Positions 45,962 through 56,596 of a DNA stretch of 64,000 nt are shown in pieces; the first letter of the stretch is position 1, and each line of letters begins with the position of its first letter. The position numbers and the translations under genes are program-made. Origin of the DNA: Xenorhabdus stockiae (lineage in GTDB: Bacteria; Pseudomonadota; Gammaproteobacteria; Enterobacterales; Enterobacteriaceae). The notes beneath the pieces were generated by a model. It saw only the letters and a list, made by a program, of their open reading frames with translations. It was not told where the DNA came from and did not search any database. The DNA is taken from NCBI RefSeq assembly GCF_002632825.1, contig NZ_NJAJ01000011.1, positions 1-64,000 on the forward strand, written 5' to 3'.

Positions 45962-46836
45962 TGTCTATTTTAATCGATAAAAACACCAAAGTGATTTGTC
46001 AGGGTTTTACTGGTAGTCAGGGTACTTTCCACTCAGAACAGGCGATTGCTTACGGTACTCAGATGGTTGGTGGTGTCACACCGGGTAAAGGTGGCACTGA
46101 ACACCTTGGCCTGCCTGTGTTTAATACCGTTCGTGAAGCGGTTGAAGCAACAGGTGCAACAGCCTCTGTTATTTATGTACCGGCACCATTTTGTAAAGAC
46201 TCCATTCTGGAAGCTATTGAAGCTGGCATTAAACTGATTATTACCATTACTGAAGGTATTCCGACTCTGGATATGCTGACTGTTAAGGTAAAACTGGATG
46301 AAGCCGGTGTTCGCATGATCGGCCCTAACTGCCCGGGTGTGATTACTCCGGGTGAATGTAAGATCGGCATTATGCCTGGTCATATTCATAAAGCAGGTAA
46401 AGTGGGTATTGTATCCCGTTCAGGTACTTTGACATATGAAGCGGTGAAACAGACAACTGATGCAGGATTAGGTCAATCCACCTGTGTTGGTATCGGTGGT
46501 GACCCAATTCCGGGTTCAAACTTCATCGATATCCTGAAACTGTTCCAGCAGGATCCACAAACTGAAGCTATCGTCATGATCGGCGAGATTGGTGGAACAG
46601 CAGAAGAAGAAGCTGCTGCGTACATCAAAGAGTATGTAACGAAACCTGTCGTTGCTTACATCGCTGGTGTGACAGCACCTAAAGGTAAGCGCATGGGGCA
46701 TGCTGGTGCGATTATCGCGGGTGGTAAAGGCACTGCGGATGAGAAATTCGCAGCGTTGGAAGCCGCTGGCGTGACGACTGTTCGTAGCCTTGCTGACATC
46801 GGAGATGCAGTAAAAGGTTTATTGGCAGGAAAATAG
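45961..46836 (+). CDS. sucD: Succinyl-CoA synthetase alpha subunit
   Basis: 291 residues (E. coli SucD 289). The CoA-binding Rossmann part has [12 protein letters not shown], the centre has [11 protein letters not shown], and the phosphohistidine lies in R-M-G-H-A-G-A-I-I. It is the last gene of the sdh-suc operon and is followed by a terminator. Confidence 0.98.
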   Translation: MSILIDKNTKVICQGFTGSQGTFHSEQAIAYGTQMVGGVTPGKGGTEHLGLPVFNTVREAVEATGATASVIYVPAPFCKDSILEAIEAGIKLIITITEGIPTLDMLTVKVKLDEAGVRMIGPNCPGVITPGECKIGIMPGHIHKAGKVGIVSRSGTLTYEAVKQTTDAGLGQSTCVGIGGDPIPGSNFIDILKLFQQDPQTEAIVMIGEIGGTAEEEAAAYIKEYVTKPVVAYIAGVTAPKGKRMGHAGAIIAGGKGTADEKFAALEAAGVTTVRSLADIGDAVKGLLAGK

Positions 46837-46859
46837 TCCAAAATAAGCTATTTTTATAG

Positions 46860-46888
46860 AAAAAGGCTGCTTTTAAGCAGCCTTTTTA
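46860..46888 (+). terminator. Rho-independent terminator after sucD
   Basis: AAAAAGGCTGCTT and AAGCAGCCTTTTT form the stem and tail, about 25 bases after the sucD stop. In E. coli this 3' end gives rise to the small RNA SdhX by mRNA cleavage; whether that happens here cannot be read from the sequence. Confidence 0.9.
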
Positions 46889-47476
46889 TTTTTATTTATA
46901 ATATAAACAGTAAGTTAGTCTTTTTATACAGAGTAATATTTTTAAATTAAATTTAACTTATTTTTAGAAATCCCTATTTAATCGATTAATTTAATTATAA
47001 ATGCTAAAAAAATATATTTTTCTAATAATGAAAATGAAAAGTTAATTTTATAATGCTTTCCACAGCAAAAAATATATTAACAGGCATTATTGGCAACAAA
47101 TAATTAACACTAAATCAACTGTAATGAAATAATAGCTGAAATACTTAACAAGAAAATGAAAAAAATGACTAAAATCAATTTATTACTATAAATTCTGTTC
47201 GCTTAAATTGATTTAATTGATCTAGAATAAAGAGATATTACCTCATAAATGAACGGCACTATTAGTCTGTATTCAGAATTCTAGTCTGAGTCACGTAAAA
47301 GCTATTTATTGTGTGTGAATATAGGCGTAATATTATTGAGATTTATACTGGATTTGATTTACTTAATAATTTGTTGTTGTGTTTGAGGCATTTATTGCTG
47401 GTAGTTACGAGACTTTCATTTAATGAAGTCGGGTTGCCGCAAGTCGGTGTCTTCCTGCTAGGAGCAAGGAGTCAAG
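46889..47476. promoter_or_regulatory. cydA upstream region
   Basis: About 590 very AT-rich bases before cydA. In E. coli the cydAB promoters here are controlled by ArcA and Fnr. Several TTGAT and GTTAA-like words occur, but none forms a full consensus site by eye. No gene is evident. Confidence 0.5.
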
Positions 47477-49063
47477 ATGTTTGATATTGTCGAACTGTCA
47501 CGATTACAGTTTGCCTTAACTGCTATGTACCATTTCCTATTCGTACCATTGACGCTCGGCATGGCGTTCTTGCTTGCGATAATGGAAACGGTATATGTCC
47601 TGTCTGGCAAGCAAATCTATAAAGATATGACGAAATTCTGGGGTAAGTTATTTGGTATTAACTTTGCTCTGGGTGTTGCAACAGGTTTGACTATGGAGTT
47701 CCAGTTCGGAACAAACTGGTCATATTTCTCACATTATGTTGGTGATATTTTTGGTGCACCATTAGCCATTGAAGGCCTGATGGCTTTCTTCCTTGAATCC
47801 ACATTTGTTGGTTTATTCTTTTTCGGTTGGGATCGTCTCAGCAAGAAACAACATCTGGCGGTAACATGGCTGGTTGCATTAGGTTCTAACTTCTCTGCTT
47901 TATGGATTCTGATTGCGAATGGCTGGATGCAAAACCCGATTGCATCTGATTTCAATTTTGAAACCATGCGTATGGAAATGGTGAGCTTTAGCGAGCTTGT
48001 GCTGAACCCTGTTGCTCAGGTGAAATTCGTTCATACTGTTGCTGCTGGTTATGTGACAGGCGCGGTTTTCGTCTTGGGAATAAGCTCCTACTATCTGCTT
48101 AAAGGGCGCGATATTTCGTTTGCTAAGCGTTCTTTTGCAATTGCATCAAGTTTTGGTATTGCGGCAGTATTGTCTGTCATTGTACTGGGTGATGAATCCG
48201 GATACGAAATGGGGGACGTGCAAAAAACCAAACTGGCTGCGATTGAAGCAGAATGGGAAACACAGGCACCTCCGGCTGCATTCACACTGATAGGAATTCC
48301 TGATCAGGATAAGATGGAAAATAAATACTCCATCCATATTCCTTACGTCTTAGGTCTTATAGCGACCCGCTCAACTGATACTCCTGTGATTGGTCTGCGT
48401 GACTTGATGAGTCAGCATGAGCAACGTATCCGTAACGGACTTAAAGCCTATGAGTTACTCGAAGAATTGCGTGCAGGCAATACTGATCCGGCAGTACGTA
48501 GCGCATTCAACGAAAGTAAGAAAGATCTTGGCTACGGTATGCTGGTCAAACGTTACACTCCAGAGGTAACAAACGCGACAGAAGAACAAATCAAAGCAGC
48601 TGCGAAAGACTCTATTCCACGTGTAGCTCCACTCTATTTTGCATTCCGTATCATGGTTGCCTGTGGCTTTATCATGCTGTTGGTTATTGGCCTGGCATTC
48701 TTTAGTGTTATCCGTAACCGTATCGGTCAGCAGAAATGGTTGTTGCGTGCAGCACTGTTCAGTATTCCACTGCCGTGGATTGCTGTTGAAGCAGGCTGGT
48801 TTGTTGCAGAGTATGGCCGTCAGCCGTGGGCAATTGGTGAAGTATTACCAACCGCAGTTGCCGCTTCGACACGCAGTGTCGGGGATCTGATTTTCTCAAT
48901 GGCACTGATTTGTGGTCTGTATACCTTGTTCTTGATTGCTGAAATGTTCCTGATGTTCAAATTTGCCCGTCTTGGCCCGAGTAGCCTCAAAACAGGGCGC
49001 TATCATTTTGAACAAAAAGCCGTTTCTTCAACGAAGAATTCTTCAGTGAACAGTATTGAGTAA
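47477..49063 (+). CDS. cydA: Cytochrome bd-I ubiquinol oxidase subunit I
   Basis: 528 residues (E. coli CydA 522). It is the membrane terminal oxidase subunit carrying haems b558, b595 and d. The N-terminal [12 protein letters not shown] with a haem-ligand His, the Q-loop with K-Y-S-I-H-I-P, and G-R-Q-P-W-A-I near the end are conserved. It works at low oxygen and resists nitric oxide and sulfide. AAGGAG precedes the ATG. Confidence 0.98.
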   Translation: MFDIVELSRLQFALTAMYHFLFVPLTLGMAFLLAIMETVYVLSGKQIYKDMTKFWGKLFGINFALGVATGLTMEFQFGTNWSYFSHYVGDIFGAPLAIEGLMAFFLESTFVGLFFFGWDRLSKKQHLAVTWLVALGSNFSALWILIANGWMQNPIASDFNFETMRMEMVSFSELVLNPVAQVKFVHTVAAGYVTGAVFVLGISSYYLLKGRDISFAKRSFAIASSFGIAAVLSVIVLGDESGYEMGDVQKTKLAAIEAEWETQAPPAAFTLIGIPDQDKMENKYSIHIPYVLGLIATRSTDTPVIGLRDLMSQHEQRIRNGLKAYELLEELRAGNTDPAVRSAFNESKKDLGYGMLVKRYTPEVTNATEEQIKAAAKDSIPRVAPLYFAFRIMVACGFIMLLVIGLAFFSVIRNRIGQQKWLLRAALFSIPLPWIAVEAGWFVAEYGRQPWAIGEVLPTAVAASTRSVGDLIFSMALICGLYTLFLIAEMFLMFKFARLGPSSLKTGRYHFEQKAVSSTKNSSVNSIE

Positions 49064-49077
49064 GCGGGAGTCCACTT

Positions 49078-50217
49078 ATGCTTGATTATGAAGTATTACG
49101 ATTTATATGGTGGCTGCTGATTGGTGTGTTGCTAATCGGGTTTGCAGTGACCGATGGTTTTGACATGGGGGTTGGTGTCCTGTTGCGGGTTATTGGCAAA
49201 AATGACACTGAACGTCGTATCATGATTAACTCTGTAGCCCCTCACTGGGATGGCAACCAGGTGTGGTTAATCACCGCTGGAGGAGCATTATTTGCTGCCT
49301 GGCCAATGGTATATGCTGCTGCTTTCTCCGGTTTCTACGTCGCGATGATTCTGGTACTGGCGGCTCTGTTCTTCCGTCCGGTCGGTTTTGACTATCGTTC
49401 AAAACTGGAAGACAGAAAATGGCGTAATATGTGGGATTGGGGGATTGTTGTCGGCAGTTTCGTGCCACCGTTGGTGATTGGTGTGGCATTCGGCAACCTG
49501 TTACAGGGTGTGCCACTGGCGGTAGATTCTTATTTACGCGTATCTTATGAAGGATCTTTCTTCGGGCTACTGAATCCTTATGGTCTTCTCGCTGGTATTG
49601 TCAGTTTGATGATGATCATTACGCAGGGAGCCACTTACCTGCAAATGCGTACTACAGGTGAATTGCACCTTCGTTCCCGTACTGCGACACAGGTTTGTGC
49701 GTTAATCACAGCAGTGGCTTTCTTACTGGCGGGTGTGTGGCTGATTTACGGTATCGATGGTTATGTTGTGACTGGCGGTCTGGATGTAAACGGCGTATCT
49801 AATCCATTACATAAAGAAGTGGTTCAACAGGCAGGTGCATGGCTGATCAACTTTAATAACCAGCCGATATTGTGGGCGATACCTGCACTGGGTGTGGTTT
49901 TCCCTCTGTTGACTATGTTAGCCACCAAACTGGATAAAGGTGCCTGGGCTTTCCTGTTCTCATCATTGACGGTTGCCTGCATTATTTTGACCGCAGGGAT
50001 ATCCATGTTCCCGTTTGTGATGCCATCAAGCCTTGATCCAAATGTCAGTCTGACCATGTGGGATGCAACATCCAGTCAGTGGACACTACAAATTATGTTC
50101 GTTGTTGCGCTTATCTTTGTTCCGATTGTTTTGTCATACACCATCTGGTGTTACTACAAAACCTTCGGGCGTCTGGATAAGGGTTACATTGAAAACAACA
50201 AACATTCACTGTACTAA
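49078..50217 (+). CDS. cydB: Cytochrome bd-I ubiquinol oxidase subunit II
   Basis: 379 residues, the same as E. coli CydB. It has eight to nine membrane spans; typical motifs are F-A-V-T-D-G-F-D-M-G-V-G, N-S-V-A-P-H-W-D-G-N-Q-V-W-L and F-P-F-V-M-P-S-S. It pairs with CydA and follows it by 14 bases. Confidence 0.98.
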   Translation: MLDYEVLRFIWWLLIGVLLIGFAVTDGFDMGVGVLLRVIGKNDTERRIMINSVAPHWDGNQVWLITAGGALFAAWPMVYAAAFSGFYVAMILVLAALFFRPVGFDYRSKLEDRKWRNMWDWGIVVGSFVPPLVIGVAFGNLLQGVPLAVDSYLRVSYEGSFFGLLNPYGLLAGIVSLMMIITQGATYLQMRTTGELHLRSRTATQVCALITAVAFLLAGVWLIYGIDGYVVTGGLDVNGVSNPLHKEVVQQAGAWLINFNNQPILWAIPALGVVFPLLTMLATKLDKGAWAFLFSSLTVACIILTAGISMFPFVMPSSLDPNVSLTMWDATSSQWTLQIMFVVALIFVPIVLSYTIWCYYKTFGRLDKGYIENNKHSLY

Positions 50218-50230
50218 AGGAGCATAGCAC

Positions 50231-50347
50231 ATGTGGTATTTTGCCTGGATTCTCGGAACGCTCTTAGCTTGTAGTTTTGCCATTATTGCGGCTTTAGCTC
50301 TTGAGCACAGTGAGTCAAAAAAAGTAACTGAGAGTGACAAAAAATAA
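50231..50347 (+). CDS. cydX: Cytochrome bd-I accessory subunit CydX
   Basis: 38 residues with a single membrane span: M-W-Y-F-A-W-I-L-G-T-L-L-A then a charged tail ending S-D-K-K. The W-Y-F-A-W-I-L-G start and the A-L-E-H-S motif match E. coli CydX, which stabilises the oxidase haems. AGGAGCA lies before the ATG. Its stop overlaps the ybgE start by one base. Confidence 0.94.
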   Translation: MWYFAWILGTLLACSFAIIAALALEHSESKKVTESDKK

Positions 50348-50637
50348 TGTTGGTTGATAGACTTTATCAGCTAATAATGAATAAGGGCCTGTTGAGGGCC
50401 CTTATCCTCATTATGGCTTTAGGGCTTGCTTTCTGTATTTTGTGGGATCCGACCCGATTTGCATGGAACACCAGTTCGTTGATGATATGGCAGGGTATTT
50501 TACTGATTTGGGCAATTTGTTCCGGGGTTATTTTTGGCGTTGGATTTAATCCTAAACATTTTGTCTGGCGTCTCTTCTTTCATCCATTACCCGCACTTTT
50601 AATCCTTATTTTTGGCTTATATCATTTCTTTAAGTAA
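50347..50637 (+). CDS. ybgE: Cyd operon membrane protein YbgE
   Basis: 96 residues with three hydrophobic segments, matching the cyd-operon YbgE family (W-D-P-x-R-F-A, W-Q-G-I-L-L-I-W-A, G-V-G-F-x-P-K-H-F-V-W-R, F-F-H-P-L-P-A). Its function is not established. The ATG shares a base with the cydX stop. Confidence 0.92.
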   Translation: MLVDRLYQLIMNKGLLRALILIMALGLAFCILWDPTRFAWNTSSLMIWQGILLIWAICSGVIFGVGFNPKHFVWRLFFHPLPALLILIFGLYHFFK

Positions 50638-50761
50638 ACTATTTGTAATTTTACAGGACACTGGCCCATAAATTTTTTTGACTAGTTTAATAACAAGTCA
50701 TTCCAAAGCGCTATTGTCTTAAGTATAGTGGCAGCGTCAATTAGTCTGATTAGGATTATGT

Positions 50762-51166
50762 GTGAGTAATATGTTGTTCCGTTGGCCTATCCGTGTTTAT
50801 TACGAAGACACAGATGCTAGTGGTGTGGTCTATCACGCTCAATATCTGGCTTTTTATGAAAGAGCCCGCACAGAAATGTTGCGTGATAAGGGCTTCCACC
50901 AGAAGTATATGTTGGATGAACAAATTGGTTTTGTTGTCAGTCGTATGACCGTTGACTACCGGAAGCCAGCCAGATTAGATGATAAGCTGGTTGTGGAGTG
51001 CGAAGTGACGAATATCCGCGGTGCTTCGCTGACATTTACTCAACGGATAATTGATTGTAATGATGTAGTTATCAGTAACGCAGAATGTCTGGTTGTCTGC
51101 GTAAATTCATCTCAAATGAAGCCTATTGCGCTTCCAAAGTCTATTGTCGCGGAGTTTAAGCAGTGA
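50762..51166 (+). CDS. ybgC: Acyl-CoA thioester hydrolase YbgC
   Basis: 134 residues, the same as E. coli YbgC, a hot-dog-fold thioesterase at the head of the tol-pal operon. The catalytic motif [16 protein letters not shown] and the E-R-A-R-T-E-M-L-R helix are clear. The GTG at 50762 gives the expected length; an ATG at 50771 is the alternative. The stop overlaps tolQ by 4 bases. Confidence 0.95.
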   Translation: MSNMLFRWPIRVYYEDTDASGVVYHAQYLAFYERARTEMLRDKGFHQKYMLDEQIGFVVSRMTVDYRKPARLDDKLVVECEVTNIRGASLTFTQRIIDCNDVVISNAECLVVCVNSSQMKPIALPKSIVAEFKQ

Positions 51167-51852
51167 CTGACATGAACATCCTAGATTTATTCCTGAAGGC
51201 AGGCTTTTTAGTACAGCTGATCATGTTAATTCTGATTGGTTTTTCTGTCGTCTCTTGGGCGATTATTATTCAAAGAACAAGAATTCTGAATTCCGCCACT
51301 CGGGAAGTGGAAGCATTTGAAGATAAATTCTGGTCTGGGATTGAATTGTCCCGCCTTTATAAAGAGAGTCAGTCACATCGTGATTCATTAAGCGGCACTG
51401 AACAAATTTTCTATTCTGGCTTTAAAGAATTTTCTCGTTTACATCAGGCAAACAGCCATGCGCCTGAAGCTATTCTGACCGGGGCTTCCCGTGCTATGCG
51501 TATCTCCATGAACCGTGAATTGGAAACACTGGAAAATCATATTCCATTCCTGGGTACCGTCGGTTCTATCAGCCCTTATATCGGCCTGTTCGGGACAGTT
51601 TGGGGTATTATGCACGCTTTCATTGCGTTGGGATCAGTGAAACAGGCAACGTTACAGATGGTTGCACCCGGTATCGCAGAAGCTCTGATTGCAACAGCAA
51701 TCGGTCTGTTTGCAGCCATTCCTGCCGTTATGGCTTATAACCGTCTGAATCAGCGTGTCAATAAACTGGAACAAACTTACGACAATTTTATGGAAGAATT
51801 TCTGGCGATATTACACCGTCAGGCTTTTGTTTCTAATACTAACAAGTCGTAA
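51163..51852 (+). CDS. tolQ: Tol-Pal system proton channel subunit TolQ
   Basis: 229 residues (E. coli 230), starting at GTG. Three membrane spans; with TolR it uses the proton motive force to energise Tol[23 protein letters not shown] is diagnostic of the MotA/TolQ/ExbB family. Confidence 0.98.
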   Translation: MTDMNILDLFLKAGFLVQLIMLILIGFSVVSWAIIIQRTRILNSATREVEAFEDKFWSGIELSRLYKESQSHRDSLSGTEQIFYSGFKEFSRLHQANSHAPEAILTGASRAMRISMNRELETLENHIPFLGTVGSISPYIGLFGTVWGIMHAFIALGSVKQATLQMVAPGIAEALIATAIGLFAAIPAVMAYNRLNQRVNKLEQTYDNFMEEFLAILHRQAFVSNTNKS

Positions 51853-51871
51853 AAAGTAAGGGGAAAAGCGA

Positions 51872-52303
51872 ATGGCGCGCACTCGCAGTCGCAGACGTGA
51901 GCTAAAATCCGAAATCAATATCGTTCCCTTGCTGGACGTGTTACTGGTTTTACTGCTGATTTTTATGGCAACCGCACCCATTATTACGCAAAGCGTAGAG
52001 GTTGATCTACCTGACTCAGTGGACTCGAAAACGGTTTCCAGCACTGATAATCCTCCCGTCATAGTAGAGGTCTCTGGGGTAGGGCGGTACAACATGGTTG
52101 TTAATCAGGAGCGTCTGGAATTATTACCAGAGCAACAAATTATTGCTGAAGCTCAAACTCTGATAAAAGCTAACCCTAAAACAATTTTCTTGATTGGGGG
52201 TTCAAAAGAAGTTCCTTATGATGAAGTCATCAAGGCTCTGAATATGCTTCGTCAGGCGGGAGTGAAATCAGTGGGTTTAATGACTCAGCCTATTGGCGCC
52301 TGA
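51872..52303 (+). CDS. tolR: Tol-Pal system subunit TolR
   Basis: 143 residues (E. coli 142) of the ExbD/TolR family. A single membrane span carries the proton-path aspartate in V-P-L-L-D-V-L-L-V-L-L-L. The periplasmic domain ends in G-V-K-S-V-G-L-M-T-Q-P. Confidence 0.98.
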   Translation: MARTRSRRRELKSEINIVPLLDVLLVLLLIFMATAPIITQSVEVDLPDSVDSKTVSSTDNPPVIVEVSGVGRYNMVVNQERLELLPEQQIIAEAQTLIKANPKTIFLIGGSKEVPYDEVIKALNMLRQAGVKSVGLMTQPIGA

Positions 52304-52330
52304 ATGGCGGCTTACACTTAAAGTTTCTGG

Positions 52331-53413
52331 ATGTCGAGCGTGGGAAAGACAAACAAGCAAAACAGCAGGCTAAATCGCGCCATTATTATTTCAGTTATTT
52401 TGCACATTATCCTATTCGGGTTTCTGATTTGGGGTTCTTTAGAACAAAAAACTGAGATGGGCGGTGGTGGAGTCGGTGGTACAGTTATTGATGCGGTTAT
52501 GGTCGATCCAAATGCCGTAGTTCAACAATATAACCAGCAGCAACAGCAACAGGCTAATGCAAAGCTGGCTGAGCAGCAGCGGAAGAAAAAAGCCGAACAA
52601 CAGGCCGCTGAATTGCGAGCTAAGCAGGCGGAAGAGCAAGAGCGCCTGAAAGCTGCGGAAGAAGAGCGGATAAAGGCACAGCAGGTTGCGCAAGAGCAGA
52701 AAAAACAGGCTGATGCTGCCGCCGCTAAAGCTCGCCAAGAGCAGAAAATTGCAGAAGAAGCAGCAGCCAAAGCGAAAGCAGAGCAGGAAAGAATTCTGAA
52801 AGAACAGGAAGAGGCTCGACAAAAAGCAGAGGCTCAGGCCAGAAAAGAAGCTGAAGAAGCGGCGAAACGTAAAGCCGAAGCGGAAGCGAAGGCAAAAGTA
52901 GAGGCTGAGGCAAAAGCTAAAGCAGAAGCCGAAGCGAAGGCTAAAGCGGCAGCTGAAGAAAAAGCTAAAGCGGAAGCAGCAGCTAAAGCCAAAGCAGAGG
53001 CCAAAGCAAAAGCGAAAGCCAAGGCAGAAGACGCCAAACAGGCTCAGACAGTCGATGATCTGTTAGGGGGGCTAACTTCCGATACACCTAAACAGGGAGG
53101 GGCATCCGCAGCAGGTAAGGGCGGAGGTAAAAAGAGTGGCGCTTCTGAATCAGATATCAATAATTATAAAGGACAAATCCGTGCGGCAATTCAGGGTAAG
53201 TTTCTTGATCCGAGTTTGTTCTTAGGGCGCACCTGTGATTTGACGATAAAACTGGCACCGGATGGTATGTTAATTAGCATTCATGCTAATGGAGGCGATC
53301 CTGCTCTGTGCCAAGCGGCAATTGCAGCGGCTAACCAAACAAAAATGCCCCGCCCACCAAGTAAAGAGGTTTATGAACATTTCAAGAGTTTCTCACTAGA
53401 CTTTAAGCCGTAG
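52331..53413 (+). CDS. tolA: Cell envelope integrity protein TolA
   Basis: 360 residues, shorter than E. coli TolA (421) mainly in the middle. Domain I is a membrane anchor with the S-x-x-L-H motif (S-V-I-L-H-I). Domain II (about 52530-53040) is a long alanine/lysine/glutamate helix built from repeated A-K-A-E-A words. Domain III (S-D-I-N-N-Y, G-K-F-L-D-P, C-D-L-T-I-K-L-A-P-D-G, to the end) binds TolB and Pal. It links inner and outer membranes. Low-complexity repeats make long false frames on the opposite strand. Confidence 0.97.
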   Translation: MSSVGKTNKQNSRLNRAIIISVILHIILFGFLIWGSLEQKTEMGGGGVGGTVIDAVMVDPNAVVQQYNQQQQQQANAKLAEQQRKKKAEQQAAELRAKQAEEQERLKAAEEERIKAQQVAQEQKKQADAAAAKARQEQKIAEEAAAKAKAEQERILKEQEEARQKAEAQARKEAEEAAKRKAEAEAKAKVEAEAKAKAEAEAKAKAAAEEKAKAEAAAKAKAEAKAKAKAKAEDAKQAQTVDDLLGGLTSDTPKQGGASAAGKGGGKKSGASESDINNYKGQIRAAIQGKFLDPSLFLGRTCDLTIKLAPDGMLISIHANGGDPALCQAAIAAANQTKMPRPPSKEVYEHFKSFSLDFKP

Positions 53414-53579
53414 TAAGATAAATATTTGGTAATAATGGATAATTTATTAGGTAAAACTGCGGATAATTTATCTATGTAAACAAAATCATCAGATTTTATT
53501 TAGGTATCTGGTTTTGTTTGTTGGCGTTTGTTAGAATCCGGCGGATTATTGCGGGCATGGTGATCGCGATAAGGGAGAG

Positions 53580-54890
53580 ATGATGAAGCAAACTTTTAAA
53601 CTGACGTTTAAGGCATTATTGGGTTTTCTGCTGCTGTGGGCAACAGTTGCCCGTGCGGAAGTTCGCATTGAAATTACAGAGGGTGTTGATTCAGCCCGTC
53701 CTATTGGCGTTGTACCATTCAAATGGACTGGGGCGGATACTCCACCTGAAGCAATTGGTTCTATTGTTGCAGCTGATTTGAGAAACAGTGGGAAGTTTAA
53801 TCCCATCACTTCGGATCGTATGCCACAACAACCTACCACGGCATCGGAAGTTACACCTGCCGCATGGTCTGCCCTTGGGATAGATTCAGTGGTTGTCGGG
53901 CAGGTTCAGCCTGCTGCTGATGGTAAATATTTAGTTTCCTATCAATTGGTTGATGTCGTTGGTACGCCCGGTTCGGTCTTGGCTCAGAATCAATTTCAAG
54001 TTGATAAAAAATGGCTGCGCTATGCTGCACATACAGTCAGTAATGAAGTATTTGAAAAATTGACTGGCATCAAGGGAGCATTTGCGACTCGTATAGCTTA
54101 TGTCGTTAAGAAAACAGCCACAGATAAGTACCCGTATGAATTGCGTGTCGCTGATTATGACGGCTATAACGAAAATGTCGTGCATCGTTCACCAGCCCCC
54201 TTAATGTCACCGGCATGGTCACCAGATAGTTCTCAACTGGCTTATGTGACATTTGAAGGCGGGCATTCTTCTCTGGTGATCCAGACTCTGGCAACAGGGG
54301 CTGTGCGTCAGATTGCATCGTTTCCTCGTCACAACGGTGCACCGGCATTTTCCCCAGATGGCACCAAGCTCGCTTTTGCATTATCTAAAACGGGCAGCCT
54401 GAATTTATATGTGATGGATTTGGCCTCAGGGCAAATTAATCAGATCACGGACGGCCGCAGTAACAATACTGAGCCAAGCTGGATGCCGGATAATAAGACG
54501 CTGGTCTATACTTCGGACCAGGGCGGTCGCCCACAGTTATATAAAATTGATATTAATGGCGGTGCTCCACAACGACTGACTTGGGAAGGTTCACAGAACC
54601 AGGACGCTGATGTGAGTCCTGACGGTACGTTTATCGTTATGGTTAGCACAGCGAGTGGCAGTCAGCACATCGCCAAACAGGATCTGGCAACGGGATCTGT
54701 TCAGGTTTTGACAGATACGTTTCTAGATGAAACGCCGAGTATCGCACCTAACGGCACTATGGTTATTTATAGCTCCACCCAAGGGTTGGGGACTGTATTG
54801 CAGCTAGTTTCGACTGACGGACGTTTCAAAGCGCGTCTTCCGGCTACTGATGGACAGGTGAAAGCTCCTGCCTGGTCGCCGTATCTGTGA
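53580..54890 (+). CDS. tolB: Tol-Pal system periplasmic protein TolB
   Basis: 436 residues (E. coli 430). A signal peptide ends near V-A-R-A; an N-terminal domain follows, then a six-bladed propeller with repeats such as [20 protein letters not shown] and P-S-W-M-P-D-N. It binds Pal and outer-membrane proteins. A spacer of about 165 bases before it contains an imperfect hairpin. Confidence 0.97.
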   Translation: MMKQTFKLTFKALLGFLLLWATVARAEVRIEITEGVDSARPIGVVPFKWTGADTPPEAIGSIVAADLRNSGKFNPITSDRMPQQPTTASEVTPAAWSALGIDSVVVGQVQPAADGKYLVSYQLVDVVGTPGSVLAQNQFQVDKKWLRYAAHTVSNEVFEKLTGIKGAFATRIAYVVKKTATDKYPYELRVADYDGYNENVVHRSPAPLMSPAWSPDSSQLAYVTFEGGHSSLVIQTLATGAVRQIASFPRHNGAPAFSPDGTKLAFALSKTGSLNLYVMDLASGQINQITDGRSNNTEPSWMPDNKTLVYTSDQGGRPQLYKIDINGGAPQRLTWEGSQNQDADVSPDGTFIVMVSTASGSQHIAKQDLATGSVQVLTDTFLDETPSIAPNGTMVIYSSTQGLGTVLQLVSTDGRFKARLPATDGQVKAPAWSPYL

Positions 54891-54933
54891 TGCATAACAA
54901 GTATGTATGGCAAACTATAAAAGGATCAAAGAG

Positions 54934-55440
54934 ATGCAATTGAACAAAGTGCTAAAAGGGCTGATGTTAGCTTTACCAATCATGGCCGTAGCAGCGTGTA
55001 GTAATACCAATAAAAATGGTAACAGTGATCAGTCAGGCGTAAGCACTGTTGATAATTCTTCTAAAGCAGGTCTGTCTGCTGAAGAATTAGCACGTCAGCA
55101 AATGCAGGAACTGCAAAACCACAACATCGTATACTTCGGTTTCGATAAATACGACATCAACAATGAATTTGCTCAGATGCTGGATGCACACGCTGCATTC
55201 CTGCGTAGCAATCCATCTGTTAAAGTGACTATCGAAGGTCATGCGGATGAGCGTGGTACTCCTGAGTACAATATCGCTCTGGGTGAGCGTCGTGCAAATG
55301 CAGTTAAAATGTACCTGCAAGGCAAAGGCGTTTCAGCTGACCAGCTCGCTGTTGTTTCTTACGGTAAAGAAAAACCAGCAGTACTGGGTCATGACGAAGC
55401 AGCATACGCTAAAAACCGTCGCGCTGTAATCGTATACTAA
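54934..55440 (+). CDS. pal: Peptidoglycan-associated lipoprotein Pal
   Basis: 168 residues (E. coli 173). The lipobox A-V-A-A-C puts the lipidated cysteine near residue 21. The OmpA-like peptidoglycan-binding domain has [27 protein letters not shown] and K-N-R-R-A. The ATG at 54934 matches homologues and follows AAAGGATCAAAGAG; the frame extends nine codons upstream. Confidence 0.98.
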   Translation: MQLNKVLKGLMLALPIMAVAACSNTNKNGNSDQSGVSTVDNSSKAGLSAEELARQQMQELQNHNIVYFGFDKYDINNEFAQMLDAHAAFLRSNPSVKVTIEGHADERGTPEYNIALGERRANAVKMYLQGKGVSADQLAVVSYGKEKPAVLGHDEAAYAKNRRAVIVY

Positions 55441-55449
55441 GAGTAATGC

Positions 55450-56214
55450 ATGAACAGTAACTTCAGACGTTTTGTATTGGGTCTGTCGTTATTGGTTGGC
55501 GTAGCGGCTCCTTGGGCCGCTACCGCCCGAGCGCCAATCAGTAATGTCGGCTCAGGCTCCACCGATGAGCGCCTTTCCCAGTTAGAGCGTATTTCTGACG
55601 CTCACAGTCAGTTATTAACTCAACTTCAGCAGCAGCTTGCTGATTCCCAACGTGATATTGATACGCTACGTGGTCAGATTCAGGAAAATCAGTACCAATT
55701 AAATCAGGTTATTGAGCGCCAGAAGGACATTTATCAGCAACTGGATAAAATCACCAATCCTTCAGGTTCTGAAACTGATAATGCTACTCCGTCAGCAGAG
55801 AAAAGCTCAGATAATCAACCGGCCGCTGCCACGAGTACAGGTAATGAGAAGGGAGATTATGATGCTGCCGTCGCTTTGGCTATTAATACCAAAGAATATG
55901 ATAAGGCAATCGTTGCTTTTCAGAACTTTGTTAAAGCGTATCCTAAGTCTAAATACCTTTCGAATGCTAACTATTGGTTAGGTCAGTTGAATTACAACAA
56001 AGGCAAGAAAGATGATGCGGCTTATTATTTTGCGACAGTGGTGAAAAATTATCCTAAATCATCAAAAAGCAGCGATTCCTTGTATAAAATTGGTTTGATC
56101 ATGCAGGAAAAAGGGCAAAAGGATAAAGCCAAGGCAGTTTATCAGCAGGTAGTTAAGCAATATCCCGGTACCAACGCGGCAAAAATGGCTGCCAAAAAGA
56201 TTGCTGGAATGTAA
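55450..56214 (+). CDS. cpoB: Cell division coordinator CpoB (YbgF)
   Basis: 254 residues (E. coli 263). Signal peptide, then an N-terminal coiled coil (R-L-S-Q-L-E-R-I-S-D and Q-L-L-T-Q-L-Q-Q-Q-L) that trimerises, then a TPR domain with A-V-A-F-Q-N-F-V-K-A-Y-P-K-S and A-N-Y-W-L-G-Q-L. It binds TolA and tunes PBP1B during division. It is the last gene of the tol-pal operon. Confidence 0.96.
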   Translation: MNSNFRRFVLGLSLLVGVAAPWAATARAPISNVGSGSTDERLSQLERISDAHSQLLTQLQQQLADSQRDIDTLRGQIQENQYQLNQVIERQKDIYQQLDKITNPSGSETDNATPSAEKSSDNQPAAATSTGNEKGDYDAAVALAINTKEYDKAIVAFQNFVKAYPKSKYLSNANYWLGQLNYNKGKKDDAAYYFATVVKNYPKSSKSSDSLYKIGLIMQEKGQKDKAKAVYQQVVKQYPGTNAAKMAAKKIAGM

Positions 56215-56215
56215 T

Positions 56216-56259
56216 AATTATCCCCAAAAGGTTATATATCGGTCTTTTTGGGGATAATT
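56216..56259 (+). terminator. Hairpin after cpoB
   Basis: AATTATCCCCAAAA and TTTTGGGGATAATT form a 14-bp perfect stem with a 16-base loop just after the stop codon. It has no T run but probably ends or protects the tol-pal transcript. Confidence 0.6.
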
Positions 56260-56375
56260 GGGTGATTAGTAGTCGCTTGAACGGGTTTTAATAAAATAAA
56301 TGTTGCGCCGTGCTGAGAAATCAGTAATATATGCCGCCGTTGGCAAGCAATAGTGTTGCTAAACAAGATGTAAAT

Positions 56376-56451
56376 GGGTCGTTAGCTCAGTCGGTAGAGC
56401 AGTTGACTTTTAATCAATTGGTCGCAGGTTCGAATCCTGCACGACCCACCA
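56376..56451 (+). tRNA. tRNA-Lys (anticodon TTT), first copy
   Basis: A 76-base cloverleaf with encoded CCA. Acceptor GGGTCGT pairs with ACGACCC; the D arm has GCTC...GAGC, the anticodon loop is CTTTTAA with anticodon TTT, and the T arm has GGTTCGAATCC. E. coli has a larger lysine/valine tRNA cluster at this place. Confidence 0.97.
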
Positions 56452-56482
56452 TTTAAATCTTCAATTCAGATATACCTCAGAT

Positions 56483-56558
56483 GGGTCGTTAGCTCAGTCG
56501 GTAGAGCAGTTGACTTTTAATCAATTGGTCGCAGGTTCGAATCCTGCACGACCCACCA
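56483..56558 (+). tRNA. tRNA-Lys (anticodon TTT), second copy
   Basis: Identical in all 76 bases to the copy 31 bases upstream, probably on the same transcript. The pair reads as a tandem duplication; the linker is different from the flanks. Confidence 0.97.
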
Positions 56559-56596
56559 TCTAAACCTATCATCTCTGATAGTACTAAGCTTATATT

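Noticed and set aside
47205-47225. Fnr-like sequence TTGATTTAATTGAT before cydA
   Set aside because: The second half is a direct repeat instead of the inverted ATCAA needed for an Fnr site.
52439-53037. Several long open frames opposite tolA
   Set aside because: They are caused by the low-complexity Ala/Lys/Glu repeat of TolA domain II read on the other strand.
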